From: Burkholderiales bacterium
Lineage (GTDB): Bacteria > Pseudomonadota > Gammaproteobacteria > Burkholderiales > SG8-39
Assembly (NCBI GenBank): GCA_027493935.1
Contig: JAOSJV010000011.1
Span: 466,589 to 530,588 of the forward strand
Direction: 5' to 3'
Length of the DNA: 64,000 nucleotides
Each line of letters starts with the position of its first letter. Within the stretch, counting starts at the first letter, position 1. The position numbers and the translations under genes were made by a program. The notes beneath the pieces are model-generated. The model was not told the origin of the DNA, made no database searches, and worked only from the letters and a program-made list of their open reading frames with translations. Positions 43,132-52,708 of the stretch are shown piece by piece.

Positions 43132-43573
43132 GCGCGGGCCGCGAGTTGTTCTGACCGGCGTGGAGCGCTCGGGCCGCGCACGGCGGCGGCTCGCGCTGGT
43201 GGCGGTGTTGACGGTCGCCATCGGCGCGTGCGGATGGTCGCCACTGCTCGGCATCGGGCCCGCGCGCGTCGAGGGAGGCGTGCTGGTGACGAACGACGGC
43301 TGGACGCTCTATACGTTCGACCGGGACGCGCGCGCCGACGCGCGCGCCGGCATCGCCAGCGCCTGCGTCGCCGAATGTGCGACGCGCTGGCCGCCGTTCG
43401 CAGCGGACGCCGACGCATCGGCGCCCGGGGACTTCACGACTTTCGTGCGGGAGGATGGAACGCGACAGTGGGCGTACAAGGGCAGGCCGCTGTATCGCTG
43501 GCGCGGTGACGCCGCGCCCGGGGACAGGACGGGCGACGGGGTCGACAACCTCTGGCGGGCGGCGCGACCGTAG
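43121..43573 (+). CDS. Small secreted repeat lipoprotein (Lipoprotein_15, YxFxxD motifs)
   Basis: 150-residue predicted lipoprotein. A basic N-terminus leads to a hydrophobic stretch and an acceptable lipobox IGAC (ALVAVLTVAIGACGWSPLLG). Two Yx(F/W)xxD units follow: WTLYTFDRDARAD and RPLYRWRGDAAPGDRTGDGV, with the WPPF segment between, as in PF03640 proteins. Function unknown; such proteins are found with oxidative-stress and redox genes. It overlaps the flavin reductase gene by 11 bp and precedes an ECF sigma factor by 32 bp. Confidence 0.82.
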   Translation: MRNKRGPRVVLTGVERSGRARRRLALVAVLTVAIGACGWSPLLGIGPARVEGGVLVTNDGWTLYTFDRDARADARAGIASACVAECATRWPPFAADADASAPGDFTTFVREDGTRQWAYKGRPLYRWRGDAAPGDRTGDGVDNLWRAARP

Positions 43574-43605
43574 CGCGGGCCGCCCGCGCGCATCCCGGGA
43601 CAACG

Positions 43606-44107
43606 ATGGACCAGGCAGCGCTCACCCCCGCACATTCCGCGCCTGCGCCGTTACGCGCGCGCGCTCGTCGGCGACCGCTACGCCGCCGACGACCTGGTGC
43701 AGGACACGCTCGAGCGCGCGATCAACAAGTACCACCTCTGGCGTCCGGGAAGCGACCTGCGTGCTTGGCTGTTCGCGATCATGCATAACGTGTACGTGAA
43801 CCAGTTGCGTAGTCGCGCCGCGCGCCGGGAGACCTCCCTCGAGGATGGCGACGCATTGCCGCAGGCCCGAGGCGAGGTGGACCGTCTGGAGATCCGCGAC
43901 GTCCAGACCGCGCTCGCCGCGCTGCCTGCCGAGCAGCGCGAGGTAGTGCTGCTCGTCGCGCTGGAGCAGATGAGCTACGCGCAGGCGGGCACCGCGCTCG
44001 GGATCCCGGTCGGTACCGTCATGTCGCGCTTGTTTCGCGCCCGCGAACGGCTGCGTGCTCACCTGGACGGAGCGTCGCAGCCTTCGAACCTCAAGCTCGT
44101 GAGATGA
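43606..44107 (+). CDS. ECF-family RNA polymerase sigma factor (one frameshift)
   Basis: Sigma-70 family alternative sigma factor of about 166 residues. Region 2 reads [20 protein letters not shown] then [20 protein letters not shown]; region 4 helix-turn-helix is [20 protein letters not shown] then [14 protein letters not shown]. One C too many in C5 43625-43629 breaks the frame; removing it gives [20 protein letters not shown]. The start could also be slightly upstream. It overlaps the anti-sigma gene by ATGA at 44104. The pair probably responds to an envelope or redox signal and may control the neighbouring lipoprotein and msrPQ (inference). Confidence 0.9.
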
Positions 44108-44844
44108 GACCCACCGAGGACGACCTCCACGCCTACGTGGACGACCAGCTTTCGCCGGAGCGCCGGCAAGCGGTCGAGGCGTACCTCGCACAGTCGCCCG
44201 AGGACGCCGCGCGCGTCGCCGCTTACCGAGCGCAGGGCGCGGAGCTGCGCTCGTGCTTCAACCCGGTGCTCGACGAGCCGGTCCCACAGCGGCTCACGCA
44301 GCACGCTCCGCGTCGGCGCCTCGCGCGCGTCGCGGCCGCGATGGCCTGGGTCGCGATCGGCGTCGTGCTGGGCTGGGGTGCAAGTCTGTTCACCGGGCAG
44401 CAGCAGGCCGGCACGGCGGGCCTAGCTCGGCGCGCGGCGGTGGCGCACGCGGTCTACACCCCGGAGGTGCGCCACCCGGTCGAGGTCGGCGCAGAGCAAC
44501 AGGAGCACCTCGTCCGCTGGCTGTCCAAGCGGCTTGGCGCCGATCTGCGCCCGCCGGTGCTCTCTGCCCACGGGTACGAGCTGGTCGGGGGAAGGCTGCT
44601 GCCGGGCGATCGCGGGGCGGTCGCGCAGTTCATGTACCAGGACGCGCGCGGCCGGCGGCTCACGCTGTACGTCACGCGTGCCCCGGCCGGGCAGCACGAC
44701 ACGGCCTTCCGCTACAGCCGCGAAGACGGCGTGAGCGTGTTCTACTGGGTCGACGCCTCGCTCGGCTACGCGCTCTCGGCCGAGCTGCCCAGGGCGTCCC
44801 TGCTCGAGGTCGCGACGGCCGTCTACAAGCAGTCGAATCCGTGA
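44104..44844 (+). CDS. Membrane anti-sigma factor
   Basis: 246 residues: an N-terminal cytoplasmic anti-sigma domain ([20 protein letters not shown], typical of RsiW-like proteins), one membrane helix ([20 protein letters not shown] at about residues 78-98) and a periplasmic domain of about 145 residues ([40 protein letters not shown]). The zinc-binding HxxxCxxC is absent, so sensing by the ZAS mechanism is unlikely. Its start overlaps the sigma gene stop, as usual for such pairs. Confidence 0.88.
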   Translation: MRPTEDDLHAYVDDQLSPERRQAVEAYLAQSPEDAARVAAYRAQGAELRSCFNPVLDEPVPQRLTQHAPRRRLARVAAAMAWVAIGVVLGWGASLFTGQQQAGTAGLARRAAVAHAVYTPEVRHPVEVGAEQQEHLVRWLSKRLGADLRPPVLSAHGYELVGGRLLPGDRGAVAQFMYQDARGRRLTLYVTRAPAGQHDTAFRYSREDGVSVFYWVDASLGYALSAELPRASLLEVATAVYKQSNP

Positions 44845-44960
44845 GGCCCGGGTCAGGCCCGTGCGGATTGCGCCGCTCGGCAACCGGCCCTCGCGCACGG
44901 AATCCGGCGGCGCCGACGAGACGTATCGCGTCGAATCTGACACCGACAAGGGGAAATCAC

Positions 44961-45902
44961 GTGCTCGTCAAGCGCCCACATGACTACCTGCCCTCGGAGC
45001 TCACCCCCGAGCCGCTCTACCGCCGACGCCGGGAGCTCTTGCGCGCGGCCGCTGCCGGCGCGATCCTCGGCGCGGCCGGGGCGGCGCACGCCGCGAGCGG
45101 CGGGCTGCCCAAGCTCCCGAGCACCGCACGCTCGAGATTCAGCTCGCCGGAGAAGCCTACCGAGTACAAGCACGTCACGCGCTACAACAACTTCTACGAG
45201 TTCGGCACCGACAAGACCGATCCGTACCAGTACGCGGGGCGGCTGAAGACGCGGCCGTGGACGGTGGTGGTCGACGGCGAGTGCGCCAAGCCGCGCACGT
45301 TCGGAATCGAGGAGCTCCTCAAGCTGCCGCTCGAGGAACGGGTTTACCGGCTGCGCTGCGTCGAGGCCTGGTCGATGGTCGTTCCGTGGGTCGGCTTCGA
45401 GCTCAACGCGCTGCTGAAGCAGGTCGAGCCCAACGGCAACGCCAAGTTCGTCGAGTTCACGACCGCGCTGCAGCCGGACACGATGCCGGGCGTGCGCCTG
45501 CCGGTGCTCGACTGGCCCTACGTCGAGGGGCTGCGCATCGACGAGGCGATGCATCCGCTCACCATCCTCGCCGTCGGGCTGTACGGCGAGGCGCTGCCGA
45601 ACCAGAACGGCGCGCCGGTGCGGCTGGTCGTGCCATGGAAGTACGGCTTCAAGAGCGGCAAGTCGATCGTGCGCATGAGGCTGGTCGAGAAGCAGCCGCT
45701 GACAGCGTGGGAAAAGGCCGCCCCCCACGAGTACGGCTTCTACTCGAACGTGAATCCCGACGTCGACCATCCGCGCTGGAGCCAGAAGCGCGAGCGGCGC
45801 ATCCCGGAGTTCTTCGCGCGCCGCGAGACGGTCATCTTCAACGGCTACGGCGGCCAGGTCGCGCAGCTCTACGCCGGTATGGACCTGAAGAAATTCTTCT
45901 GA
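44961..45902 (+). CDS. msrP: Periplasmic methionine sulfoxide reductase, catalytic subunit MsrP
   Basis: Molybdopterin enzyme that repairs oxidised methionines in periplasmic proteins. 313 residues. Tat signal with [20 protein letters not shown], then [20 protein letters not shown] (family hallmark) and the Mo-binding Cys in [21 protein letters not shown]-terminal [20 protein letters not shown] is conserved. GTG start at 44961 with an aagggga ribosome site; the frame stays open upstream through the anti-sigma gene, but that is a shadow. Partner msrQ follows after 25 bp. Confidence 0.95.
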   Translation: MLVKRPHDYLPSELTPEPLYRRRRELLRAAAAGAILGAAGAAHAASGGLPKLPSTARSRFSSPEKPTEYKHVTRYNNFYEFGTDKTDPYQYAGRLKTRPWTVVVDGECAKPRTFGIEELLKLPLEERVYRLRCVEAWSMVVPWVGFELNALLKQVEPNGNAKFVEFTTALQPDTMPGVRLPVLDWPYVEGLRIDEAMHPLTILAVGLYGEALPNQNGAPVRLVVPWKYGFKSGKSIVRMRLVEKQPLTAWEKAAPHEYGFYSNVNPDVDHPRWSQKRERRIPEFFARRETVIFNGYGGQVAQLYAGMDLKKFF

Positions 45903-45927
45903 CGGGCCGGCAGCGGACCGCGATCGG

Positions 45928-46584
45928 ATGTATCTGACCCCGGGTCGGATCGGCGCCCTGAAGGCGCTCGTGTTCCTTGCGGCGCTCTCTCCGTTCGGCC
46001 GGCTTGCCGCCGCGGCGGTCTGGTTCCCCGAGCTGCTCGGCGCGAACCCCGCGGAGTACATCACCCGCTCGCTCGGCGACTGGTGCCTGCGCTTCCTGCT
46101 CGTCACGCTCGCGGTCACGCCGCTGCGGCGGTTCACCGGCTGGAACTGGCTGCTGCGCCTGCGCCGGATGCTGGGACTGTTCGCGTTCTTCTACGCGTCC
46201 GTGCACCTCGCGAGCTACATCGCGTTCGACCACGTGTTCGACCTGGTCGAGATCCTGAAGGACGTCCTCAAGCGGCCGTTCGTCACGGTCGGCTTCACCG
46301 CGTTCCTGCTGCTTCTGCCGCTTGCGGCGACGTCGACGAACGCCATGGTGCGCCGCCTCGGCGCGCGCAGCTGGCGCGCGCTGCATCGGCTCGTCTACCC
46401 GATCGCGATCCTCGGCGTGCTGCACTTCTGGTGGATGGTGAAGCGCGACGTCACCGAACCGGCGATCTACGCGCTACTGCTCGCGGCGCTGCTCGGCCAT
46501 CGCGTCGTCCACGCCTGGCGCGATGCGCGCGGCGGGCGGGCGGCGGCGAGCGCGCGCGCGCCGGCCGCCGGCTCGCCGCGCTGA
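45928..46584 (+). CDS. msrQ: MsrQ haem-binding membrane subunit
   Basis: Inner-membrane b-type haem protein (ferric-reductase-like) that delivers quinol or flavin electrons to MsrP. 218 residues with six hydrophobic segments. Landmarks: TLAVTPLRRFTGWNWLLRLR, MLGLFAFFYASVHLASYIAF with a haem His, and WRALHRLVYPIAILGVLHFW with two more. Located directly after msrP. Its last 118 bp are overlapped by the convergent RND pump frame. Confidence 0.94.
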   Translation: MYLTPGRIGALKALVFLAALSPFGRLAAAAVWFPELLGANPAEYITRSLGDWCLRFLLVTLAVTPLRRFTGWNWLLRLRRMLGLFAFFYASVHLASYIAFDHVFDLVEILKDVLKRPFVTVGFTAFLLLLPLAATSTNAMVRRLGARSWRALHRLVYPIAILGVLHFWWMVKRDVTEPAIYALLLAALLGHRVVHAWRDARGGRAAASARAPAAGSPR

Positions 46585-49500
46585 CACGAATCGGCTCGCG
46601 GATGGCCGACGCCCGACGGGTGCAGCACGACCCTGCCGGCGCGCGTGTGCCGCCGCTCACGCCTCGCAGGGCGTTCTTCGACAGGCGGTCCGCGCGCGCC
46701 GTAGGCGCGGTCAAGCTTGCGCTGCGGGGTCGGCAGCTCGGGCCCGGTCGCCGGCGCTGGCCGGCGCGTGCGCTGCGCGCGCAGCCGGTCCTGCAGCCTG
46801 TCGAAGTAGAGATAGATCACCGGGGTGATGTACAGCGTCAGGAACTGCGACAGCGCGAGCCCGCCGACCACCGCGAGCCCGAGCGGCCGCCGCGCCTCGC
46901 CGCCGGCGCCGAATGCGAGCGCGATCGGCAGGCTGCCGGCGAGCGCCGCCATCGTGGTCATCGTGATCGGGCGGAACCGGATCAGGCAGGCCTGGTAGAT
47001 CGCCTCGGCCGGCGGCATGCCGGCGGAGCGCTGCCGCTCGATCGCGAAATCGATCATCATGATCGCGTTCTTCTTCACGATCCCGATCAGCATGATGATG
47101 CCCACGAAGGCGTACATGTTCAGGTCGACCCCGAAGGCGGCGAGCGTGACGAGCGCGCCCAACCCGGCGACCGGAAGCCCGGAAAGGATGGTGAGCGGGT
47201 GGATGAAGCTCTCGTACAGGATCCCGAGCACGAGGTAGATGAAGAAGATCGAGAGCACGATCAGGATGCCCATCCCGCGCAGGGAGTCCTGGAACGCCTG
47301 CGCTGCGCCCTGGAAGGAGCCGGAGAGCGTCGCGGGAACCTGCAGATCGGCGATCGCCCGCTCGATCGCGCCGAGCGCCTCGCCGAGCGAGGTGCCGGCC
47401 CGGAGATCGAACGAGAACGTGACCGCCGGCAGCTGGCCCATGTGGTTCACGTTCAGCGGGCCGACGCCGTAGGTCAGGTTCGCGAGCGCGATGAGCGGGA
47501 CCAGCGCCCCGCTCGAGGCGCGCACATGCAGGGCCGACAGCGCGGCCGGGTCGGCCTGGAAGCGCGGCTCGAGCTCGAGGATCACCCAGTACTGGTCGGT
47601 CGATCCGTAGATGGTCGAGACCTGGCGCGATCCGTAGGCGTTCGCCAGCGTCGTCTCGATCTGTTGCGGGCTCACGCCGAGCGCGGACGCCTTCTCGCGG
47701 TCGATCTCGACGCGGACCTCGGGCCGCGAGATCTGCAGATCGGTCGTGACGTCGATCAGCCCCGGCAGCGTGCGCAGCCGCGCCTCGATGATCGGTACCC
47801 AGTGGTAGAGCTCCTCGGTGTCGACCCCCTGCAGCACGTACTGGTACTCGCTCTTGGTCACGCGCCCGCCGATCCGGATCGCCGGCAGGTTCTGCAGGAA
47901 GACGCGCGTTCCCGGGATGACGCCCACCTTCGGCCGCAATCCCCGGATCACTTCCTCCACCCCCTGGCGCTCGGTGCGCGGCTTCAGGTTGATCACCATA
48001 CGCCCGACGTTCAGCGACGGGCTGAACGCCGTGGCGCCGATGAACGCGTTGACCGACGCGACGTTCGGATCCCCGCGGACGATGTCGGCGACCTGCCGCG
48101 TCAAGTCCGACATGGCCTCGAACGAGATGTCCTGCGCCGCCTCGACGAAGCCGAACACCTGGCCGACGTCCTCCGACGGCAGGAAGCCCTTCGGCATCTT
48201 TGCGAACATCACCCCGGTCGCCACGACGATCGCGAGGAACGCCGTCATCGCCATACGCGGCCGCGCCATCACCCAGCGCAGGCTCACGTCGTAGGCGTGC
48301 TTCGCAGCCTCGAACCCACGCTCCACCGCGCGGTACACGCGCCCGTGGCGCCGCGTGTGCTCCGGTCGCAGGATGCGGCTGCACATCAGCGGCGAGAGCG
48401 TGAGCGAAACGAAGCCGGAGATCAGCACGGCTGCCATGATCACCACCGCGAACTCGTGCAGCAGGCGGCCGAGGATCCCGCCCATGAACAGCACCGGGAT
48501 GAACACCGCGGCGAGCGACAGCGTCATCGAGACGATCGTGAACGAGATCTCGCGCGAGCCGTCGAGAGCCGCCTGCAGCGGCGACTTGCCCATTTCCAGG
48601 TGGCGCGCGATGTTCTCCAGCATCACGATCGCGTCGTCGACGACGAAGCCGACGCACAGCACCAGCGCGAGGAGTGAGATGTTGTCGATGCTGTAGCCGA
48701 GCAGGTACATCACCGCGAACGTACCGATGATCGACATCGGCAGCGCGGCGCTCGGGACCGCGGTCGCGGCCAGGTTGCGCAGGAAGAGGAAGATCACCAG
48801 CACGACCAGGACCAGCGCCAGGAACAGGGTGAACTGGACCTCCTCCACCGACTCGCGGATCGGCCCCGATCGGTCGTAGAAGACGCGGATGTCGATGCCC
48901 TGCGGAACCTGCGCGCGGAACACGGGCAGCAGCGCCTTGATCCGGTCCACCGTCTCGATCGTGTTCACGCCCGGCTGACGCTGCACGGCGAGGATGATCG
49001 AGCGCTTGCCGTTGAACCACGCGGCCACCTTGTCGTTCTGCACGCTGTCGACGACGCGGCCGAGTTCCTGCAGGCGGACCGGCGAGCCGTTGCGGTAGGC
49101 GACGATGACCGGCCGGAACGCCGCGGCGTTGTGGAGCTGGCCGGTGGCTTGCACCGCGAAGTCGCGGTCGCGGCCGGACAGGGTGCCGGTCGGCAGGTTG
49201 ACGTTCGCCTGGCCGATCGCCTGCTCGATTTCGTTCAAGCCGATGCCGCGCGCCGCGAGCGCGTTCGGGTCCACCTGCACGCGCACCGCGTACTTCTGCT
49301 GTCCGAACACCTGAACCTGCGCGACGCCGGTGATCGTCGATATGCGCTGGGCGAGCACGGTCTCGGCGTACTCGTTCACCATGTAGAGCGGCAGCGTGTC
49401 CGACGAGAGCGCGAGGTAGTAGATCGGGAAGTCGGCCGGGTTCACCTTGCGGTACGAGGGCGGCGTCGACATCGTCGGCGGCAGCTGCGGCAGCGCCGCC

Positions 49501-49838
49501 GCGATCGCCGCCTGGACGTCCTGTGCGGCGGCGTCGATGTCGCGATCGAGCGCGAACTGGATCGTGATCCGGGTGATGCCCTGGCCGTTGATCGAGCTCA
49601 TCGACTCGATGCCCGCGATTGTCGAGAGCTGTTTCTCGATCGGAGTCGCCACGGCGGAGGCCATGGTCTCGGGGCTCGCGCCGGCGAGCGACGCGCGCAC
49701 CTCGATCGTGGGGAAATCGACGTTCGGCAACGAGCTCACCGGCAGCAGCCGGTAGCTCGCCACGCCGAACACCAGGATGCCGATCATGACGAGCAGGGTC
49801 ATGACCGGCCGGCGCACGAAGATTTCGGAGAGATTCAA
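46467..49838 (-). CDS. RND-family multidrug efflux pump inner-membrane protein (MdtB/MdtC/MuxB type)
   Basis: Proton-driven trimeric exporter. N-terminus MNLSEIFVRRPVMTLLVMIG, motif DFPTIEVRASLAGASPETMA, the proton-relay helix ALVLCVGFVVDDAIVMLENI with two Asp, GFLPSEDVGQVFGFVEAAQD, and the last helices with FRPITMTTMAALAGSLPIAL. The start is closest to the MdtB/MdtC subgroup. 1123 codons: about 85 more than the usual 1030-1040. The tail after about 46727 is Arg/Pro-rich, has no family likeness and runs 118 bp into convergent msrQ, so the true stop was probably lost to an indel. Adaptor gene is upstream on the same strand. Confidence 0.93.
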   Translation of the reverse strand: MNLSEIFVRRPVMTLLVMIGILVFGVASYRLLPVSSLPNVDFPTIEVRASLAGASPETMASAVATPIEKQLSTIAGIESMSSINGQGITRITIQFALDRDIDAAAQDVQAAIAAALPQLPPTMSTPPSYRKVNPADFPIYYLALSSDTLPLYMVNEYAETVLAQRISTITGVAQVQVFGQQKYAVRVQVDPNALAARGIGLNEIEQAIGQANVNLPTGTLSGRDRDFAVQATGQLHNAAAFRPVIVAYRNGSPVRLQELGRVVDSVQNDKVAAWFNGKRSIILAVQRQPGVNTIETVDRIKALLPVFRAQVPQGIDIRVFYDRSGPIRESVEEVQFTLFLALVLVVLVIFLFLRNLAATAVPSAALPMSIIGTFAVMYLLGYSIDNISLLALVLCVGFVVDDAIVMLENIARHLEMGKSPLQAALDGSREISFTIVSMTLSLAAVFIPVLFMGGILGRLLHEFAVVIMAAVLISGFVSLTLSPLMCSRILRPEHTRRHGRVYRAVERGFEAAKHAYDVSLRWVMARPRMAMTAFLAIVVATGVMFAKMPKGFLPSEDVGQVFGFVEAAQDISFEAMSDLTRQVADIVRGDPNVASVNAFIGATAFSPSLNVGRMVINLKPRTERQGVEEVIRGLRPKVGVIPGTRVFLQNLPAIRIGGRVTKSEYQYVLQGVDTEELYHWVPIIEARLRTLPGLIDVTTDLQISRPEVRVEIDREKASALGVSPQQIETTLANAYGSRQVSTIYGSTDQYWVILELEPRFQADPAALSALHVRASSGALVPLIALANLTYGVGPLNVNHMGQLPAVTFSFDLRAGTSLGEALGAIERAIADLQVPATLSGSFQGAAQAFQDSLRGMGILIVLSIFFIYLVLGILYESFIHPLTILSGLPVAGLGALVTLAAFGVDLNMYAFVGIIMLIGIVKKNAIMMIDFAIERQRSAGMPPAEAIYQACLIRFRPITMTTMAALAGSLPIALAFGAGGEARRPLGLAVVGGLALSQFLTLYITPVIYLYFDRLQDRLRAQRTRRPAPATGPELPTPQRKLDRAYGARGPPVEERPARRERRHTRAGRVVLHPSGVGHPRADSCQRGEPAAGARALAAARPPRASRQAWTTRWPSSAASSSA

Positions 49839-49911
49839 GGCGCTCTTTAGAACCTAGCGCAAGACATAAAAGCGGTCGCGGAACCGGGGACTTACAACGG
49901 CTGGCTGGGAA

Positions 49912-49933
49912 GGGAAGGGTGCCAACCCTTCCC
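49912..49933. repeat. Inverted repeat between adaptor and RND pump genes
   Basis: Perfect 8-bp arms gggaaggg / cccttccc with a 6-nt loop in the 244-bp gap 49839-50082. On the minus strand it follows the adaptor gene without a clear T tract. It could be a partial terminator or a protein site. No gene was seen in the gap; the adaptor frame does not extend through it. Confidence 0.45.
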
Positions 49934-50082
49934 TCGGGCCCGTGGTTTGTACGACCCCAACTCCCGAATGAGCACGGCCACGATCTTGAGATAAGTTCTG
50001 GTCTGGCGGCGGCGCGACGCGGCCGCGGGGATCTCGTTCAGATGCCGCAGTGCGGCGTGGGCGCATGGCGGGCCGGCGCCGG

Positions 50083-51300
50083 TCAAGATGCCCCGCTGTC
50101 GCGCTTGACGAGGACCCTGGTGCCGGGGCCGAGCCGCAGCTGCCCCTGCGTCACCACCTGCTCGGCGCGGGCAAGCCCGGTGCCGATGACCGCGAGATCG
50201 CCCTCCGAGCGCTGCACGCCCACCGGCCGCACCTCGACGCTCATGTCGGGCTTGACGACGAAGACGTACTGCCCGTATGGCCCCGTCTGGACCGCGCGCG
50301 ACGGTACCGTCAGCGCGTCCTCCTGTTGGTAGAGCCTGAGCGATGTGGTGACGAACTGGCCGGGCCACAGCGTGTTCGCGCGGTTCTCGAACAGCGCCTT
50401 GAGCCTGATGGTGCCGGTGGTCGAGTCGACCGTGTTGTCGATGAAGACGAGCTTTCCGATTTCCGGCTGGTCGGCGTTCGGCGGGCGCGCCTCGACCGAG
50501 AGCGGACCGGCCGCGAGGTATTTGCGCACCGACGGCAGTTCCCGCTCGGGCACGGCGAAGGAGACGTAGATCGGGTGCACCTGGTTCAGCACGACGAGCG
50601 GCAAGGTGTCGTTGGCCTTGACCAGGTTGCCCTTCTGCAGCTGGATGCGCCCGGTGTAGCCGTCGATCGGCGCGCGGATCGTCGTGTACTCGAGCTGCAG
50701 GCGGGCGTTCTCGAGCGCGGCCTTGCCGGCGAGCACCGCGGCAGCCGCGGTTTCGGCGCCGGTCTTGAACTGGGCGTAGGCCTCCTTGGAGACGAAGTTC
50801 TTGGCCAGGAGCTCCTGGTAGCGCGCCTCCTGGCGCTCGGCCTGCGCGAGCTGCGCTAGATCGCGCTGATGGTTGGCCTCGGCCTGCCGCAGGGCGGCCT
50901 CGAACGGCCGCGGATCGAGGTTGAAGAGCACGCTTCCGGCGCTCACCTCCTGGCCCTCGCGGAAGCGCACCTCGACGATCTGGCCGTCGACGCGCGCCCG
51001 GATCGCCACGGTCGCGTAGGCTTCGGCCAGCCCGACCGCCTGGATCCGGTAGGGCACCGCCTGCTGCGTGACTGCAGCGACCGTCACGGGCACCGGCGCC
51101 TGCCCGGCGCCGCCCGGCGCCGCCTTGCCGGCCTTGCCCGCGCCGCTGCCGACGGTGCTTTTCGCCGCCGCCCCGGGCGCGCCGCCCTGCGCATTGGCGC
51201 CCGCTCGGTAGTACGCCACGAGCGCGGCCGCGGCCAGGGCGGTGGCGAGCACGGCCGTGATCAGCAGCCGACCAAAGCCGCGGACGGCGCTCACGTGCAT
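50083..51300 (-). CDS. RND efflux periplasmic adaptor (membrane fusion protein)
   Basis: HlyD/AcrA-family adaptor of 405 residues that joins the RND pump to an outer-membrane channel. N-terminal membrane anchor (LLITAVLATALAAAALVAYY), a Gly/Ala/Lys-rich linker, a lipoyl half motif IRARVDGQIVEVRFREGQEV, a helical hairpin (LAQAERQEARYQELLAKNFV), the second lipoyl half YTTIRAPIDGYTGRIQLQKG, and beta-barrel and membrane-proximal domains. MdtA-like. No outer-membrane factor gene is adjacent, so a shared TolC-type protein is expected. Adaptor then pump order on the minus strand. Confidence 0.92.
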   Translation of the reverse strand: MHVSAVRGFGRLLITAVLATALAAAALVAYYRAGANAQGGAPGAAAKSTVGSGAGKAGKAAPGGAGQAPVPVTVAAVTQQAVPYRIQAVGLAEAYATVAIRARVDGQIVEVRFREGQEVSAGSVLFNLDPRPFEAALRQAEANHQRDLAQLAQAERQEARYQELLAKNFVSKEAYAQFKTGAETAAAAVLAGKAALENARLQLEYTTIRAPIDGYTGRIQLQKGNLVKANDTLPLVVLNQVHPIYVSFAVPERELPSVRKYLAAGPLSVEARPPNADQPEIGKLVFIDNTVDSTTGTIRLKALFENRANTLWPGQFVTTSLRLYQQEDALTVPSRAVQTGPYGQYVFVVKPDMSVEVRPVGVQRSEGDLAVIGTGLARAEQVVTQGQLRLGPGTRVLVKRDSGAS

Positions 51301-51429
51301 CGGGCGGGAGGCGAGGGCGGTGGCCAGAAAACGGAAGCATTCATTCTATACGCACGGCCGGCCACTTCGGCATCGCCGCTGAGGTCGCGGCAACGCAGGC
51401 GACACTGCGCGGGCGCGCGGTGCGCCGCC

Positions 51430-52680
51430 TCAGCCGACCGGGAGCCGCCGCTCGAGCGCGAACAGCGACTCGACCGATTCGCGGGCGCGCACGATGTGGG
51501 CGTTCGCACCGTCCACCATGACTTCGGCCGCGCGCGGCCGGCTGTTGTAGTTGGAGCTCATGCTCATCGCGTAGGCCCCTGCCGACATGACCGCCAGCAG
51601 GTCGCCCTGGGCGACCGCGAGCTCGCGGTCGTGCCCGAGAAAATCGCCGGTCTCGCAGACCGGGCCGACGATCTCGTACCGGCGCGCCGGCGCGGGGCGG
51701 TGCGCGACCGGAAGAATGTCGTGCCAGGCATCGTACAGCGATGGCCGCATGAGATCGTTCATCGCCGCGTCGACGATCGCGAAGCTGTGCGGCGTGCCCG
51801 GCTTGAGGTACTCGATTCGCGTCAGCAGCAGCCCGGCGTTGCCGACCAGCGCGCGACCGGGCTCGAGCAGCAGCCGGTACGGCCGTCCGTCCAAGCGCGC
51901 CAGCATCGCCGCAAGGTAGTCGGCGATCGCAGGCGGACGCTCCTCGCGATAGCGGATGCCGAGTCCGCCGCCGATGTCCACGTGGCGCAGGCCGATCCCC
52001 TCCCGGTCGAGCGTATCGGCCAGCGCGAGCAGCCGGTCGAGCGCATCCGCGAACGGCGCGACCTCGACGAGCTGGGATCCGATGTGAAACCCGAGCCCGG
52101 CGACCTGCAGCGAGGCTGAGGCGGCGGCCTGGCGGCAAAGTGCGAGCGCCTCGCCGTAGGGGACGCCGAACTTGTTCTCCTTGAGCCCCGTGGAGATGTA
52201 CGGATGGGTATGCGGGTCGACATCCGGGTTCACCCGCAGCGAGATCGGGGCGCGCCGGCCCATCGCCGCCGCGATGCGCCCGATCCGCGCAAGCTCGGCC
52301 GCCGACTCCACGTTGAAGCACAGGATGCCCGACGCGAGCGCGGTCCGGATCTCGGTCTCGCTCTTGCCGACACCGGAGAAGACGATGCGCTCCGCCCGGC
52401 CGCCCGCCGCGCGCGCGCGCGCGAGCTCGCCGCCGGATACGATGTCAAAGCCGGCGCCGAGCCGCGCGAAGAGATCGAGCACCGCGAGGTTGGCGTTCGC
52501 CTTCATCGCGTAACAGATCAGGTGCTCGCGGCCGGCGAGCGCCGCCTCGAATGCCCGGTAGGCGCTCTCGAGCGCGGTGCGCGAGTAGACGTAGCACGGC
52601 GTGCCGACCTGGGCGGCGATGTCGCCGAGCGGCACGGACTCCGCGTGGAGGATACCGTCGCGATACTCGAACGCGCTCAT
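51430..52680 (-). CDS. lysA: Diaminopimelate decarboxylase
   Basis: PLP enzyme making L-lysine from meso-diaminopimelate. 416 residues. PLP lysine in HLICYAMKANANLAVLDLFA, substrate/PLP loops HIGSQ and DIGGGLGIRY, EPGRALVGNAG, and the specificity-loop Cys in IVGPVCETGDFLGHDRELA. Ends in AYAMSMSSNYNSRPRAAEVM. It is directly downstream of the tiny lptM gene (28 bp), the order usual in proteobacteria. Confidence 0.96.
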   Translation of the reverse strand: MSAFEYRDGILHAESVPLGDIAAQVGTPCYVYSRTALESAYRAFEAALAGREHLICYAMKANANLAVLDLFARLGAGFDIVSGGELARARAAGGRAERIVFSGVGKSETEIRTALASGILCFNVESAAELARIGRIAAAMGRRAPISLRVNPDVDPHTHPYISTGLKENKFGVPYGEALALCRQAAASASLQVAGLGFHIGSQLVEVAPFADALDRLLALADTLDREGIGLRHVDIGGGLGIRYREERPPAIADYLAAMLARLDGRPYRLLLEPGRALVGNAGLLLTRIEYLKPGTPHSFAIVDAAMNDLMRPSLYDAWHDILPVAHRPAPARRYEIVGPVCETGDFLGHDRELAVAQGDLLAVMSAGAYAMSMSSNYNSRPRAAEVMVDGANAHIVRARESVESLFALERRLPVG

Positions 52681-52708
52681 CGGATCGGTCCGCCCATCGG
52701 TGGTGTCT

